NCBI GenBank assembly: GCA_900758075.1 | Contig: CAAEQF010000176.1 | Coordinates: forward strand, 1-5,199 | Source of the DNA: Coriobacteriia bacterium | GTDB taxonomy: Bacteria > Actinomycetota > Coriobacteriia > Coriobacteriales > QAMH01 | Length of the DNA stretch: 5,199 bases | Direction: 5' to 3' | In this document: piece by piece, positions 1 through 5,199 of the stretch | Position numbering within the stretch: position 1 is the stretch's first letter | How the letters are laid out: each line of letters opens with the position of its first letter | The notes under the pieces: model-generated | Databases searched by the model: none | Told to the model about the DNA's origin: nothing | The model's input: only the letters and a program-made list of their open reading frames with translations | Made by a program: the position numbers and the translations under genes

Positions 1-1
1 A

Positions 2-469
2 GACGAGGCAGCAGCGTCCGAAGAGGGGGCGCAGGAAGCCCAGCAAGCGGATGGTGGCTCCACCGCTTCGGCGGGTGCTGCTGCGGACGCGGCGAAGTCG
101 CAGGGGGCATCCAGCGCCTCTGCCGCCAGCAACGGCAGCTCTGCGGGAGCAAAGGCCAAGGGCAACAAGATTTCCGTCTCCATCACGGTAGACGGCAGTG
201 CGGGCGGTGCGGGCTCTGCGTCTGCGACGATCACGCTTCCCAAGGGGTCGACTCCCTATGACGCCCTTGTCGCGACGGGGATGAGCGTGAATGCTCGTCC
301 GACGTCCTTTGGCACGTACGTCGCCGCCATCAACGGCTTGGCGGAAAAGGAGCATGGCGCAACGAGCGGGTGGCTCTACAGCGTGAACGGGGTCGAGCCG
401 AACAGGGCGTGCGATGCCGTGACGCTTTCCGATGGCGACACCGTGAACTGGCACTACAGCGCAGGATAA
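2..469 (+). CDS. DUF4430 (transcobalamin-like) surface protein, 5' end missing
   Basis: The reading frame is open from position 2 to the TAA at 467-469, giving the last 155 residues of a protein whose start lies outside the window. Residues 1 to about 56 of this part are a low-complexity linker rich in Ala, Ser, Gly, Gln and Asp, typical of a secreted or lipid-anchored protein's spacer. From about residue 57 (ISVSITVDG) to the end there is a compact beta-rich domain with the pattern TLPKGSTPYDAL, then GWLYSVNG, then LSDGDTVNWHYS, ending two residues later. This is the DUF4430 pattern, related to the C-terminal domain of transcobalamin and intrinsic factor. Family knowledge suggests binding of cobalamin or another ligand at the cell surface; the actual ligand is inferred. 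It lies 10 bases before the ECF T gene, which supports a capture role for that transporter. An internal ATG at 281 falls inside the domain and is not the true start. Any signal peptide or lipobox would be upstream and cannot be seen. Confidence 0.82.
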   Translation, partial: DEAAASEEGAQEAQQADGGSTASAGAAADAAKSQGASSASAASNGSSAGAKAKGNKISVSITVDGSAGGAGSASATITLPKGSTPYDALVATGMSVNARPTSFGTYVAAINGLAEKEHGATSGWLYSVNGVEPNRACDAVTLSDGDTVNWHYSAG

Positions 470-479
470 CCAAGGCGAG

Positions 480-1355
480 ATGACGGTTTCCCCTGACGGA
501 CAAGAAATGCCGAGCAGCCTGCACCCTGGAGTGCAGGCTGCCTTCTACCTGGCTGTCTGCGTGCTGACGATGTCGGCGTTCCACCCTGTCCTCATCGCGA
601 TTTCCTTTGTAGCAGGGGCTGCGTGCAGCATGCTGCAGCGCGGCGTGCGCGAGACGTTCGCGTCCTTTGCGTGGCAGCTCCCCCTCGTGCTGCTGATTTG
701 CGCCGCGAACCCCTTGTTCTCGGCGTCGGGCTCGACCGAGCTGTTTCGCGTGGGAGTCGTCGTGGTCTATGCGGAAAGCCTTGCCTACGGGGCATGCATG
801 GGGCTGCTCTTCGTGTCCACGCTCCTATGGCTCGGCTCCGCCTTCAAGGTTCTCACGTTTGACAAGATCATGGAGTTGACGGGAAACGCGGTACCGACCG
901 TGACGCTGATGCTCTCCATGACGGGACGGCTCGTGCCCGAGTTGGTGCGGCGCGGCAAGGCGGTCTCTGATGTTCAGGAGGCGTGCACTGCGGCGCATGT
1001 CGACGCGGGGAGGAAAAACCGCCTGAAGCGCACGCGGCTCATGTCTGTTCTCGTGGGGTGGAGTCTCGAGGACTCGCTCGAGACGTCCGATACGATGCGC
1101 GCGCGGGGATGGTCGAGGTACCGCAAGCGCAGCGTGTACCGGCGCCGTACGTTCAGGCGCCGTGACGCCGTGGCGCTTTGTGCCGTTGCTGCGCTCGCCG
1201 TCTTGGACGTGGTCATCGCCGTGCAGACGGTCTCGTCGTTTTCGTTTTACCCGACGACGACCCCGCTCGCCTTCGATCCGCGCTACATCCTGTACGCGTT
1301 GCTGTTCGCGTTGCCGTCACTCGTCACGTTATGGGAGGCATGGAAATGGAGATAG
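480..1355 (+). CDS. ecfT: ECF transporter transmembrane T component (EcfT/CbiQ family)
   Basis: The product is 291 residues and forms the membrane scaffold that couples two ABC ATPases to a substrate-binding S protein. Hydrophobic segments lie at about residues 20-50, 63-80, 90-120, 230-250 and 268-287. Family-like features are LHPGVQAAFY near residue 14, the NPLFS stretch at 77-81, YAESLAYG at 97-104, and a long cytoplasmic basic region (about 150-228). That region contains the Ala-Arg-Gly coupling motif at 208-210 (MRARGWSRYRKR), which in this family docks into the ATPases. Length is normal for the family. The start at 480 follows the upstream stop by 10 bases with a weak AAGG close by. An in-frame ATG at 507 would remove nine residues and still leave the whole first membrane segment, so the start is not certain. 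The gene overlaps the ATPase gene by 10 bases. An 11-bp perfect inverted repeat lies within codons 12-21. Confidence 0.9.
   Translation: MTVSPDGQEMPSSLHPGVQAAFYLAVCVLTMSAFHPVLIAISFVAGAACSMLQRGVRETFASFAWQLPLVLLICAANPLFSASGSTELFRVGVVVVYAESLAYGACMGLLFVSTLLWLGSAFKVLTFDKIMELTGNAVPTVTLMLSMTGRLVPELVRRGKAVSDVQEACTAAHVDAGRKNRLKRTRLMSVLVGWSLEDSLETSDTMRARGWSRYRKRSVYRRRTFRRRDAVALCAVAALAVLDVVIAVQTVSSFSFYPTTTPLAFDPRYILYALLFALPSLVTLWEAWKWR
514..541 (+). promoter_or_regulatory. Stem-loop inside the 5' end of ecfT (possible mRNA processing or stoichiometry element)
   Basis: GCAGCCTGCAC at 514-524 is the exact reverse complement of GTGCAGGCTGC at 531-541, leaving a 6-base loop (525-530). An 11-bp uninterrupted GC-rich stem should fold stably in RNA. 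It sits 34 bases after the assigned ecfT start and 7 bases after the alternative ATG at 507. It is not followed by a U-run, so it is not a classical intrinsic terminator. Its position between the surface-binder gene and the membrane genes matches where other transporter operons place stems that protect the upstream message or reduce downstream expression. That role is inference, and the coding sequence itself also constrains these bases. Confidence 0.45.
1333..1338 (+). promoter_or_regulatory. Ribosome binding site that fixes the ATPase gene start
   Basis: GGGAGG lies inside the last codons of ecfT, 7 bases before the ATG at 1346. Two other in-frame ATGs, at 1331 and 1340, overlap or nearly touch this element and are badly spaced. 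The ATG at 1346 is therefore the best start for the fused ATPase. Confidence 0.6.
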
Positions 1356-2881
1356 ACGAGCGGGCCTGGGCCCTCGAGCTTGCGGACTTCGGCTTTGCCT
1401 ATCCCGAGAGCGCGCCCGTGCTCTCCCATCTCGATTGGGAGGTGGCGCAGGGGTCGTTCACGCTGCTCGTCGGTTCGACGGGAAGCGGAAAGACGACGTT
1501 GCTGCGCTGCGCGAAGCCCGAGATATCGCCCGCGGGCACCAGGAGCGGCATGCTGCGGGCATTTGGGCACGAGCCCGAGCGGGCGAGCGGCTACGACGCG
1601 ACGCTCGAAGTCGGCTATGTCTCTCAGCATCCCGGCAACCAGCTCGTGTGCGACACAGTCTGGCATGAGCTCGCGTTTGGGCTCGAGAATCTGGGGCTTG
1701 CGTTCGAGGAGATGAGCCGGCGCGTTGCGGAGGTTGCGCACTTCTTCGGCATCGAGCCGTGGATTGCGCAGAAGACCGCGGAGCTCTCGGGTGGCCAGGC
1801 GCAGATCGTCAACCTCGCTGCGGCGCTTGCCATGCGACCTCGGCTGCTGCTGTTGGACGAACCCACGGCCCAGCTCGACCCCGTCGCATCAAAGAATTTC
1901 GCGCACGCGCTCTTCCGCATCAACAGAGAGCTCGGCATGACCGTGGTGATTGCCACGCATGAGCCCGAGGTCATGGCCAGCTACGCGACAAATGCCGTAC
2001 GGCTCGGCCCCGAGGGGCTCGCGCCGTGCTCCCTCGAAGAATTCGAGGGCACGGCTGCAGGATGGCCGCAGGTCCGCGACCGCGCGAGCGCGTGGCTCGA
2101 CCGTCAGCGGGCGAACCGGCAGGGAGGCGATGCCGTCTCCCTTCACGCTGGGCGCACCTGCGAGCCCGCAATAACCCTGGACGATGCCTTCATGCGCTAC
2201 ACGCGTGAGAGCAGCTGGATCCTTTCTGGTTTCGACGCCACGTTTGCGGCGGGGCGCATCCACGCCATTGTCGGCGGGAACGGCTGCGGAAAGTCCACGC
2301 TCCTGCGCGTCATAGCCGGCGTGTTCAAGCTCGAACGCGGCAAGCTCGTCAGCCCGCAGCGCTCGTCGCAGGTGCTCTTGCCGCAGGACCCCAAGTCACT
2401 CTTCGTCTGCGATTCCGTGCAGGAAGAGCTCGCGGAGTGGCAGCCGGGATGTGGCTACACGCAAGCCGATATCGATAGGCTGCTTGCGGAGTTCGGGCTT
2501 TCGGGCATGGGGCAGCGTCATCCCTACGACCTCTCGGGCGGGCAGCAGCAGCTGCTCGCGTTTGCGAAGGTCCTGTTGACGAAGCCGCGCCTTCTGCTGT
2601 TGGACGAGCCGTCGAAGGGCCTTGATGCCCGGGCAAAGGCAGAAGTTGCCTCAAAGCTGCGCGCGTGTGCGGATGACGGCGCGACGGTCGTCATGACCAC
2701 GCACGACCTGCCCTTTGCCGCGCTGGTCGCAGATACCACGTACATGATGTTCGACGGTGCCTGCGCCTGCGCGCAGCCGACGGGGGAGTTCTTCGAGGGA
2801 AACCTGTTCTACCGACCGGTGCCAGACAGCTTCTCTCGCCTGCTTGCCGCATGGAGCGCGCAGGAAGACGGGCGGGCGTGA
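1346..2881 (+). CDS. ecfA: Fused ECF transporter ATPase with two ABC domains (EcfA-EcfA')
   Basis: From ATG 1346 the product is 511 residues with two ABC nucleotide-binding domains in one chain. Domain 1 has Walker A GSTGSGKT at 43-50, Q-loop Gln94, signature LSGGQ at 147-151, Walker B LLLLDE at 167-172 and switch His205. Domain 2 has Walker A GGNGCGKS at 310-317, Q-loop Gln347, signature LSGGQ at 396-400, Walker B LLLLDE at 416-421 and His453. All catalytic residues are present in both halves, so both sites should hydrolyse ATP. The stretch HPGNQLVCDTVWHELAFGLE after the first Q-loop is typical of ECF ATPases. A polar linker of about 35 residues (roughly 238-272) joins the halves. Many ECF systems use two separate A proteins; fused forms are known in dedicated systems such as the cobalamin type. 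The open frame extends upstream to 1178 inside ecfT, but the Shine-Dalgarno at 1333-1338 and the start of homology support 1346. The stop TGA overlaps the next gene's ATG by one base (TGATG at 2879-2883). Confidence 0.93.
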   Translation: MEIDERAWALELADFGFAYPESAPVLSHLDWEVAQGSFTLLVGSTGSGKTTLLRCAKPEISPAGTRSGMLRAFGHEPERASGYDATLEVGYVSQHPGNQLVCDTVWHELAFGLENLGLAFEEMSRRVAEVAHFFGIEPWIAQKTAELSGGQAQIVNLAAALAMRPRLLLLDEPTAQLDPVASKNFAHALFRINRELGMTVVIATHEPEVMASYATNAVRLGPEGLAPCSLEEFEGTAAGWPQVRDRASAWLDRQRANRQGGDAVSLHAGRTCEPAITLDDAFMRYTRESSWILSGFDATFAAGRIHAIVGGNGCGKSTLLRVIAGVFKLERGKLVSPQRSSQVLLPQDPKSLFVCDSVQEELAEWQPGCGYTQADIDRLLAEFGLSGMGQRHPYDLSGGQQQLLAFAKVLLTKPRLLLLDEPSKGLDARAKAEVASKLRACADDGATVVMTTHDLPFAALVADTTYMMFDGACACAQPTGEFFEGNLFYRPVPDSFSRLLAAWSAQEDGRA

Positions 2882-3639
2882 TGGAGCGAGTTTTTAGAGC
2901 ACTCGAGGTCCCCGCGCTCGTCATGGCCCCGGTGGCGCTGGTCTTGTGCGCGGTGGTCGCATATGACCAGGCGGGGGTGATCTCCATGGTGGCGGTCTGC
3001 CTCACCATCGCCGTCATGTTCGGCTCGTTTGAGGTGTCGAGACCTCCCCTCAGGCAGATTATGCCCACAGTGGTCCTTGCCGCGCTTGCCGCGGCGGGGC
3101 GCATTCTGTTTGCTCCCATCCCCGACGTCAAGCCGGTGTCAGCGGTGTGCATACTGGCAGGAGCGGTCTTTGGCAGGCGGCAGGGCTTTCTCGTCGGAGC
3201 GATTGCGGCCCTGGTCTCGAACTTCTTCTTTGGCCAGGGCGCATGGACTCCCTGGCAGATGTATGCCTGGGGGCTCGTCGGCTATTTGGGCGGTGTGCTC
3301 GCCGATCATGGTGCGTTTCGCCACCGCTGGGTGCTCTATGCATACGGTCTTGCTTCGGGCTACCTGTTCGGCGCCCTGCTCAACGCCTGGTACATCGTCG
3401 GGTTCGTACACCCCATCACCTGGGAAAGCATCCTGCTCGCGCTTTCTGCCGCGCTGCCGCTCGACAGCGTGCACGGCATTGCCACGGTTGTCTTTTTGCG
3501 CATCGTCTACGTGCCCTGGGAGCGCAAGCTCGGGCGCATCAAGAAAAAGTACGCCCTGGCCGAGCGCTTCGACGCTGTGGCGGGATGGACGTCGCGTTCT
3601 CCAGAGAGCATGCGGGCTGAAGGAACGAAGCGAATATGA
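2881..3639 (+). CDS. ECF transporter S (substrate-binding) component, possibly cobalamin-specific (CbrT-like)
   Basis: From ATG 2881 the product is 252 residues, with hydrophobic segments at about 9-27, 32-50, 60-80, 86-115, 122-142, 150-176 and 183-209. It would bind the substrate in the membrane and deliver it through the T-A-A' module encoded just upstream. The most distinctive block is residues 73-127: GRILFAPIPDVKPVSAV, a Gly-rich helix (FGRRQGFLVG), then SNFFFGQGAWTPWQMYAWG. This block is characteristic of ECF S proteins that I associate with the CbrT (cobalamin) group; the assignment is from memory of the family and is not proven. The upstream DUF4430 protein supports it. A basic, hydrophilic tail of about 40 residues (212-252) follows the last helix and is longer than usual for S proteins. 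The start overlaps the ATPase stop as TGATG; GTG 2878 or ATG 2851 are alternatives, with AGGAAG at 2862-2867 as a distant ribosome binding site. The end overlaps the next gene as ATGA. Confidence 0.85.
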   Translation: MERVFRALEVPALVMAPVALVLCAVVAYDQAGVISMVAVCLTIAVMFGSFEVSRPPLRQIMPTVVLAALAAAGRILFAPIPDVKPVSAVCILAGAVFGRRQGFLVGAIAALVSNFFFGQGAWTPWQMYAWGLVGYLGGVLADHGAFRHRWVLYAYGLASGYLFGALLNAWYIVGFVHPITWESILLALSAALPLDSVHGIATVVFLRIVYVPWERKLGRIKKKYALAERFDAVAGWTSRSPESMRAEGTKRI

Positions 3640-4397
3640 CCCAGTTCTACTTTTCCGACCTGCTCGCCGAGGAGGAAATGCGAGGATTGCTCGCCCAGAC
3701 CCGAGCGGGCTTCGAGAGCATCCTCTTCTCCGTGGCAGACAACCTCGACGATTTCGATGCTACGCTCGCACGGGAGCGCGGGCGGCAGGAGCGTTTCGGG
3801 CATCCGCCGCTTTCGCTGCACGGCCCGTTTCTCGACCTGAACCCGATGGCCTTCGATTCGTACGTGCGCAAGGCGACCATGACGCGCTTCAACCAGGCGT
3901 ACGAGGCGGCCGTCGCGCTGGGCGCCGAGTGCGTCGTTTTCCACAGCTGCATGATTCCGAGCGTCTACTTCCTTCAGGGTTGGGCAGAGCGCATGGTCGA
4001 GTTCTGGCTCGAGTTCTTCGAGGGGAAGGCAGGTGTTCAAGTCTGCATGGAAAACGTGCTCGACCGGGAAGCCGCGCCGCTTGCGGAGGTGGTCCGCGAA
4101 GTGGCCCGCCCCGATTTCGGCGTATGCCTCGATGTCGGGCATGCGCACTGCTATTCCGAGTTTTCGCTCGATGCCTGGATGGATGCCCTCGGGGGCGTCG
4201 TTTCGCATGTGCACCTGCACGATAACGACGGTTCGCGCGACCAGCACCGCGGGCTGGGCAGGGGCACGATCGACTGGGGACACGTGATCGCGCGCCTGTC
4301 GGCGGAAAACCCCGCGGCAACGTGGACGGTCGAATGCGCGAATGCCGCAGAGGCGCTCGAATCCTGGCGCTGCTGGGCGTCTCTTACGGCGCGCTGA
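3636..4397 (+). CDS. Xylose isomerase-like/endonuclease IV-like TIM-barrel metalloenzyme, reaction unknown
   Basis: The product is a soluble 253-residue protein of the AP endonuclease 2/sugar phosphate isomerase-epimerase superfamily. Candidate metal ligands appear in the expected order: His62 (SLHGPF), His103 (VVFHSC), Glu139 (VCMEN), Asp166 and His169 (CLDVGHAH), His191 or His193 (SHVHLHDND), Asp202 and His204 (RDQHRGLGRGTIDW), and Glu233 (WTVEC). This set parallels the nine ligands of the trinuclear zinc site of endonuclease IV. Sugar isomerases of the same fold share much of it, and the protein is shorter than typical endonuclease IV (about 280), so repair activity should not be assumed. 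The start ATG overlaps the S-component stop (ATGA at 3636-3639), with AAGGA at 3620-3624 as ribosome binding site, so translation is coupled to the transporter. A role in processing the imported compound, for example its sugar-phosphate part, is inference only. The product name could equally be 'sugar phosphate isomerase/epimerase'. Confidence 0.88.
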   Translation: MTQFYFSDLLAEEEMRGLLAQTRAGFESILFSVADNLDDFDATLARERGRQERFGHPPLSLHGPFLDLNPMAFDSYVRKATMTRFNQAYEAAVALGAECVVFHSCMIPSVYFLQGWAERMVEFWLEFFEGKAGVQVCMENVLDREAAPLAEVVREVARPDFGVCLDVGHAHCYSEFSLDAWMDALGGVVSHVHLHDNDGSRDQHRGLGRGTIDWGHVIARLSAENPAATWTVECANAAEALESWRCWASLTAR

Positions 4398-4408
4398 TGC
4401 CCCAGCAC

Positions 4409-4430
4409 GTCCCGGCTCCACAGCCGGGGC
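4409..4430 (+). terminator. Possible operon terminator hairpin without U-tract
   Basis: Twelve bases after the TIM-barrel stop codon, CCCGGCT (4411-4417) pairs perfectly with AGCCGGG (4422-4428) around a 4-base loop CCAC. A T-G wobble and a G-C pair extend the stem to 9 bp (4409-4430). No U-run follows, so efficient intrinsic termination is doubtful, although high-GC Gram-positives often use such hairpins. Its location at the end of a five-gene operon is what makes the call reasonable. Confidence 0.4.
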
Positions 4431-4440
4431 AGAATGCCCC
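4426..4440 (+). other. Second hairpin that competes with the terminator-like stem
   Basis: GGGGCA (4426-4431) pairs perfectly with TGCCCC (4435-4440) around a GAA triloop. It reuses the 3' arm of the hairpin at 4409-4430, so the two cannot form together. The same GGGGCA could also pair with TGCCCC at 4398-4403, just past the stop codon. The overlap resembles a switch layout, but it may be chance in such GC-rich sequence. Confidence 0.3.
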
Positions 4441-4450
4441 CATGCTATGA

Positions 4451-5049
4451 TTTCGTGGACAGACGTCCGCCAAGTCGGCGGCTCCGTATTATGCGCTGCT
4501 CAAGAGGATTCGCGGGTCGCTGGGCTACTGCGAGAAGGGCGCCAAGGTGGGCCCGCGTGGCAAGGGGCTCAAGAGCAAGCTCCACATCTACCGCTTCGCG
4601 CTCAAGCCGCACAAGGTGACGGACGAGAAGGCGGAGCTCATGTACTACCAGACCTGTCTGCTTGCCATCGAGCTCGAGCGCGTCGCCCTCGAGTATTTGG
4701 GCGGGGTCGTGGAACAGGCGGACGCGGCAGGCGACGAGCTCACCGCAAAGGCGGCGCGCACGCTCATCGAGGAGCATCGAAGCATCGAGCAGACGCTGCA
4801 GGAGCGCGTGGGCTGTTCGGACGAGCAGCCGGGCGTGGGCGCGGGCAAGATGTTCGATCCGTCGATCTGCGTGCTGACGAGCAGTTTCGCCTTTCGCGCG
4901 AGTACATCGAGATGATTACCGCGGGCGCTCTCTCGGTGGAGCTCGACAAAATCGGCGAGCTGCAGGGGCGGGGAGAAATCGACGAGGACATCGCCCAGCA
5001 GCTGCGCCAGAACGTCTACGTGCTCCAGATGAACGCCGAAGCCGAATAG
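4451..5049 (+). pseudogene. Remnant of a Na+/H+ antiporter-like C-terminal tail, truncated and frameshifted
   Basis: Two consecutive frames carry protein-like sequence. The first is open from 4451, just after a TGA at 4448-4450. It reads SAAPYYALLKRIRGSLGY and HIYRFALKPHKVTDEKAELM, then MYYQTCLLAIELERVALEYL and an acidic helical stretch, up to about MFDPSICVL near 4876. The second frame takes over with DEQFRLSREYIEM at 4876 and runs through ALSVELDKIGELQ to LRQNVYVLQM and the TAG at 5047-5049. Going from the first frame to the second fits loss of one base between about 4856 and 4885. The charged helical pattern and the closing LRQNVYVLQM resemble the cytoplasmic end of CPA1/NhaP-type sodium/proton antiporters. 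That family match is moderate. No transmembrane part exists upstream, where the TIM-barrel gene ends at 4397, so most of the ancestral gene is gone. No good start codon with a ribosome site is seen; GTG 4547 is only a nominal one. A sequencing error could explain the frameshift but not the missing N-terminus. Confidence 0.6.
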
Positions 5050-5050
5050 C

Positions 5051-5199
5051 TCCCACGTGCTATGCGCGAGAACCGTGGCAGTGCCACGCATCCCACGTGA
5101 GCTGCACGAGAAGAGTGGCAGTGCCACGCATCCCACGTGAGCTGCACGAGAAGAGTGGCAGTGCCACGCATCCCACGTGAGCTGCACGAGAAGAGTGGC
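5051..5199. repeat. 40-bp direct tandem repeat array (about 3.7 copies, continues past the window)
   Basis: The unit begins TCCCACGTGAGCTGCACGAG and ends AAGAGTGGCAGTGCCACGCA. Copy 1 (5051-5090) has six differences from the unit, at 5060, 5061, 5062, 5066, 5073 and 5074. Copies 2 (5091-5130) and 3 (5131-5170) are identical to each other. Copy 4 (5171-5199) matches for its 29 visible bases and is cut by the window edge. Each complete unit holds the palindrome CACGTG and a 13-base interrupted palindrome GTGGCA-G-TGCCAC (5075-5087, 5115-5127, 5155-5167). Copy 1 extends the latter by one more pair. The array starts one base after the stop codon of the antiporter remnant. Forty is not a multiple of three, so it does not encode a repeated peptide. 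Its function is unknown; candidates are a protein-binding array, a transcript-end structure, or a simple variable-number repeat. Confidence 0.93.

Noticed and set aside
1063..1084. 8-bp inverted repeat GTCTCGAG/CTCGAGAC within ecfT
   Set aside because: CTCGAG-type palindromes recur in this GC-rich coding sequence, and the position deep inside the gene gives no reason to prefer function over chance.
1178..1345. N-terminal extension of the fused ATPase
   Set aside because: This stretch overlaps ecfT coding sequence, has no ABC homology and translates to low-quality sequence; GGGAGG at 1333-1338 points to ATG 1346.
3029..4225. Plus-strand open frame of 398 codons in another frame
   Set aside because: It overlaps two well-supported genes out of frame, and its Arg/Ala/Pro/Ser-rich translation is typical of a GC-rich shadow frame.
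3507..4421. Minus-strand open frame of 304 codons
   Set aside because: It is a GC-rich antisense shadow of the S component and TIM-barrel genes, whose plus-strand translations have clear family motifs.
4446..4451. TATGAT as a -10 promoter box before the antiporter remnant
   Set aside because: No acceptable -35 element lies 16 to 18 bases upstream, where the terminator-like hairpin sits; one hexamer alone is not enough.
4856..4885. Programmed ribosomal frameshift in the antiporter-like gene
   Set aside because: No slippery heptamer or obvious stimulating structure is seen at the junction, and the missing N-terminal domain already marks the gene as broken.
4645..5187. Minus-strand open frame of 180 codons running through the repeats
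   Set aside because: It is antisense to the antiporter remnant, enters the repeats where a 40-base period changes frame each copy, and its translation shows no recognisable domain.
5051..5199. CRISPR array
   Set aside because: The full 40-base unit repeats head to tail with no variable spacers between copies, and no cas-like gene is visible.

Overview
The window is GC-rich, with third codon positions mostly G or C. It carries one tightly packed plus-strand operon, followed by a decayed gene and a tandem repeat array. The codon use, a single-chain double ATPase for an ECF transporter and the DUF4430 surface protein fit a high-GC Gram-positive such as a member of the Coriobacteriia (Eggerthella/Olsenella-like). 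That placement is an inference from style, not from a marker gene.

Layout: (1) positions 2-469 are the 3' part of a secreted or surface protein: an Ala/Ser/Gly-rich linker followed by a DUF4430 (transcobalamin C-terminal-like) domain. (2) 480-1355 is the membrane T subunit of an energy-coupling factor (ECF) transporter. (3) 1346-2881 is a single polypeptide with two complete ABC ATPase domains, equivalent to EcfA fused to EcfA'. (4) 2881-3639 is an integral-membrane S (substrate-binding) component that looks like the cobalamin type (CbrT-like). (5) 3636-4397 is a xylose-isomerase/endonuclease IV-like TIM-barrel enzyme. Genes 2 to 5 overlap by 1 to 10 bases, and gene 2 starts 10 bases after gene 1, so all five are probably co-transcribed and partly translationally coupled. 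Together they would make a complete dedicated uptake system: a surface ligand binder, a full S-T-A-A' transporter, and a coupled cytoplasmic enzyme of unknown reaction. Cobalamin or a related corrinoid is the best substrate guess. The operon's 5' end is outside the window, so no promoter or cobalamin riboswitch can be judged.

After the operon, 4398-4450 is a short non-coding stretch with two hairpins that cannot form together, one of them a possible terminator without a U-tract. Positions 4451-5049 hold a remnant that looks like the cytoplasmic C-terminal tail of a Na+/H+ antiporter. It lacks the membrane domain and is also frameshifted near 4856-4885. From 5051 to the window end runs a 40-bp direct tandem repeat (one degenerate copy, two identical copies, one copy cut by the window edge), each unit carrying the palindromes CACGTG and GTGGCA-G-TGCCAC.

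The points most worth a second look are the TIM-barrel enzyme coupled to the transporter, an 11-bp perfect stem-loop at the start of the T-subunit gene, the 40-bp repeat array, and the antiporter remnant beside it.
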